A stretch of DNA of 7,916 nucleotides, taken from NCBI GenBank assembly GCA_038258415.1, contig JBBSPY010000150.1, forward strand, positions 1-7,916. Direction: 5' to 3'. Within the stretch, counting starts at the first letter, position 1; each line of letters starts with the position of its first letter. Both the position numbers and the translations under genes were made by a program. The stretch comes from Schlegelella_A sp038258415. GTDB taxonomy: Bacteria; Pseudomonadota; Gammaproteobacteria; Burkholderiales; Burkholderiaceae_C. Below, piece after piece: positions 7,391 to 7,916 of this stretch. A model generated the notes under the pieces. It worked only from the letters and a program-made list of their open reading frames with translations. It was not told where the DNA came from and made no database searches.

Positions 7391-7916
7391 TCAGGTATCG
7401 GCCCAGAGCCGAAGCAGGTTGTGATACGTGCCGGTCAGGCCGATCACGCCGGGGTCGCGCTCGCCGACGGTCGAGCGCAGGTGCATGAGGTGCCGGTCCA
7501 TGTCGTGCAGGAGGCGGCGCTGCTCGTCGCTGCGCACCATGCTCTCGACCCAGAAGAAGCTCGCGACGCGAGCGCCGCGCGTCACCGGCTCGACCCGGTG
7601 CACGCTGGTTCCGGAATAGAGGACGAGGTCGCCGGCCGGCAGCTTGAGCTGCTGCGCGCCGTAGGTGTCCTCGATGACGAGTTCGCCGCCGTCGTAGTCG
7701 GCCGGGTCGGCGATGAAAAGCGTGCAGCTGAGGTCCGTGCGCACCCGCTCGGCGCTCCCGGGCACGAAACGGATGGCGTTGTCGATGTGGTTGCCGAAGG
7801 CGTTGGTGGCGCCCGAGTAGCGATTGAAGCCCGGCGGCAGGATGCGCTTGGGCAGGGCCGCCGAGAAGAATCCGTGGTGGCGCTGCAGCGCGCCGAGGAC
7901 GATGCGCTGCAGCGCC
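7391..7916 (-). CDS. piuC: PKHD-type Fe(II)/2-oxoglutarate dioxygenase, PiuC/YbiX family (5' end outside window)
   Basis: The C-terminal 174 residues or so are visible; family members have about 226, so around 50 N-terminal residues lie beyond the right edge. The frame stays open to base 7916, and an internal GTG at 7765 is not the start because conserved sequence continues upstream (FFSAALPKRILPPGFNRYSG). The iron site is complete: His and Asp of HIDNAIR (complement of 7781-7789) and the distal His of SVHRV (complement of 7598-7600). The Arg in VTRGARVASFFW is placed to bind 2-oxoglutarate. Other family blocks are VRTDLSCTLF, YDGGELVIEDTYG, KLPAGDLVLYSGTS and the ending LTGTYHNLLRLWAD. Homologues are often encoded next to TonB-dependent siderophore receptors and are iron-regulated; the substrate is not established. 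It is the first visible gene of an operon with the PepSY and cytochrome b genes. Confidence 0.93.
   Translation of the reverse strand, partial: ALQRIVLGALQRHHGFFSAALPKRILPPGFNRYSGATNAFGNHIDNAIRFVPGSAERVRTDLSCTLFIADPADYDGGELVIEDTYGAQQLKLPAGDLVLYSGTSVHRVEPVTRGARVASFFWVESMVRSDEQRRLLHDMDRHLMHLRSTVGERDPGVIGLTGTYHNLLRLWADT

Overview
The window is about 7.9 kb of very GC-rich, gene-dense bacterial chromosome. Dense coding, GTG and TTG starts, long arginine-rich shadow frames and an Ala/Lys-tailed SWIB protein all point to a betaproteobacterium, most likely Burkholderiales or a close relative. A gammaproteobacterium such as a Lysobacter relative is not excluded. This placement is inferred from protein style, not from a marker gene. 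I see no tRNA, rRNA, CRISPR array, insertion sequence or prophage.

Left part (1-4346, + strand): the 3' end of an ECF-type sigma factor gene overlaps by 4 bases a gene for a single-pass, Ala/Pro-rich membrane protein, probably its anti-sigma partner. Next is a complete uvrA, the damage-recognition ATPase of nucleotide excision repair, with a -10-like element just upstream. uvrA runs into a convergent minus-strand gene for a secreted OmpA-domain protein; only 9 bases separate the two stops.

Middle part (5217-6561): a 93-bp divergent intergenic region separates the OmpA-like gene from a plus-strand gene for a DsbA-fold 2-hydroxychromene-2-carboxylate isomerase/kappa-GST-like protein with a TTG start. 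That gene converges on a minus-strand gene for a small SWIB-domain protein with a histone-H1-like lysine/alanine tail. A strong hairpin between them has its U-tract on the SWIB side. The 188-bp region upstream of the SWIB gene holds a candidate promoter and a 10-bp direct repeat.

Right part (6562-7916, - strand): three tightly packed genes read leftward. They are a PiuC/YbiX-type Fe(II)/2-oxoglutarate dioxygenase cut by the window edge, a small periplasmic PepSY protein, and a four-helix cytochrome b561-type membrane protein. Spacings of 17 and 1 bases suggest one operon. PiuC homologues commonly neighbour TonB-dependent siderophore receptors, so the set may be an iron-acquisition or ferric-reduction module. 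That reading is inference.

Most of the window is ordinary core genome. The parts most worth a second look are the PiuC-PepSY-cytochrome b operon, the chromatin-like SWIB protein with its upstream repeats, and the unusual putative anti-sigma factor.
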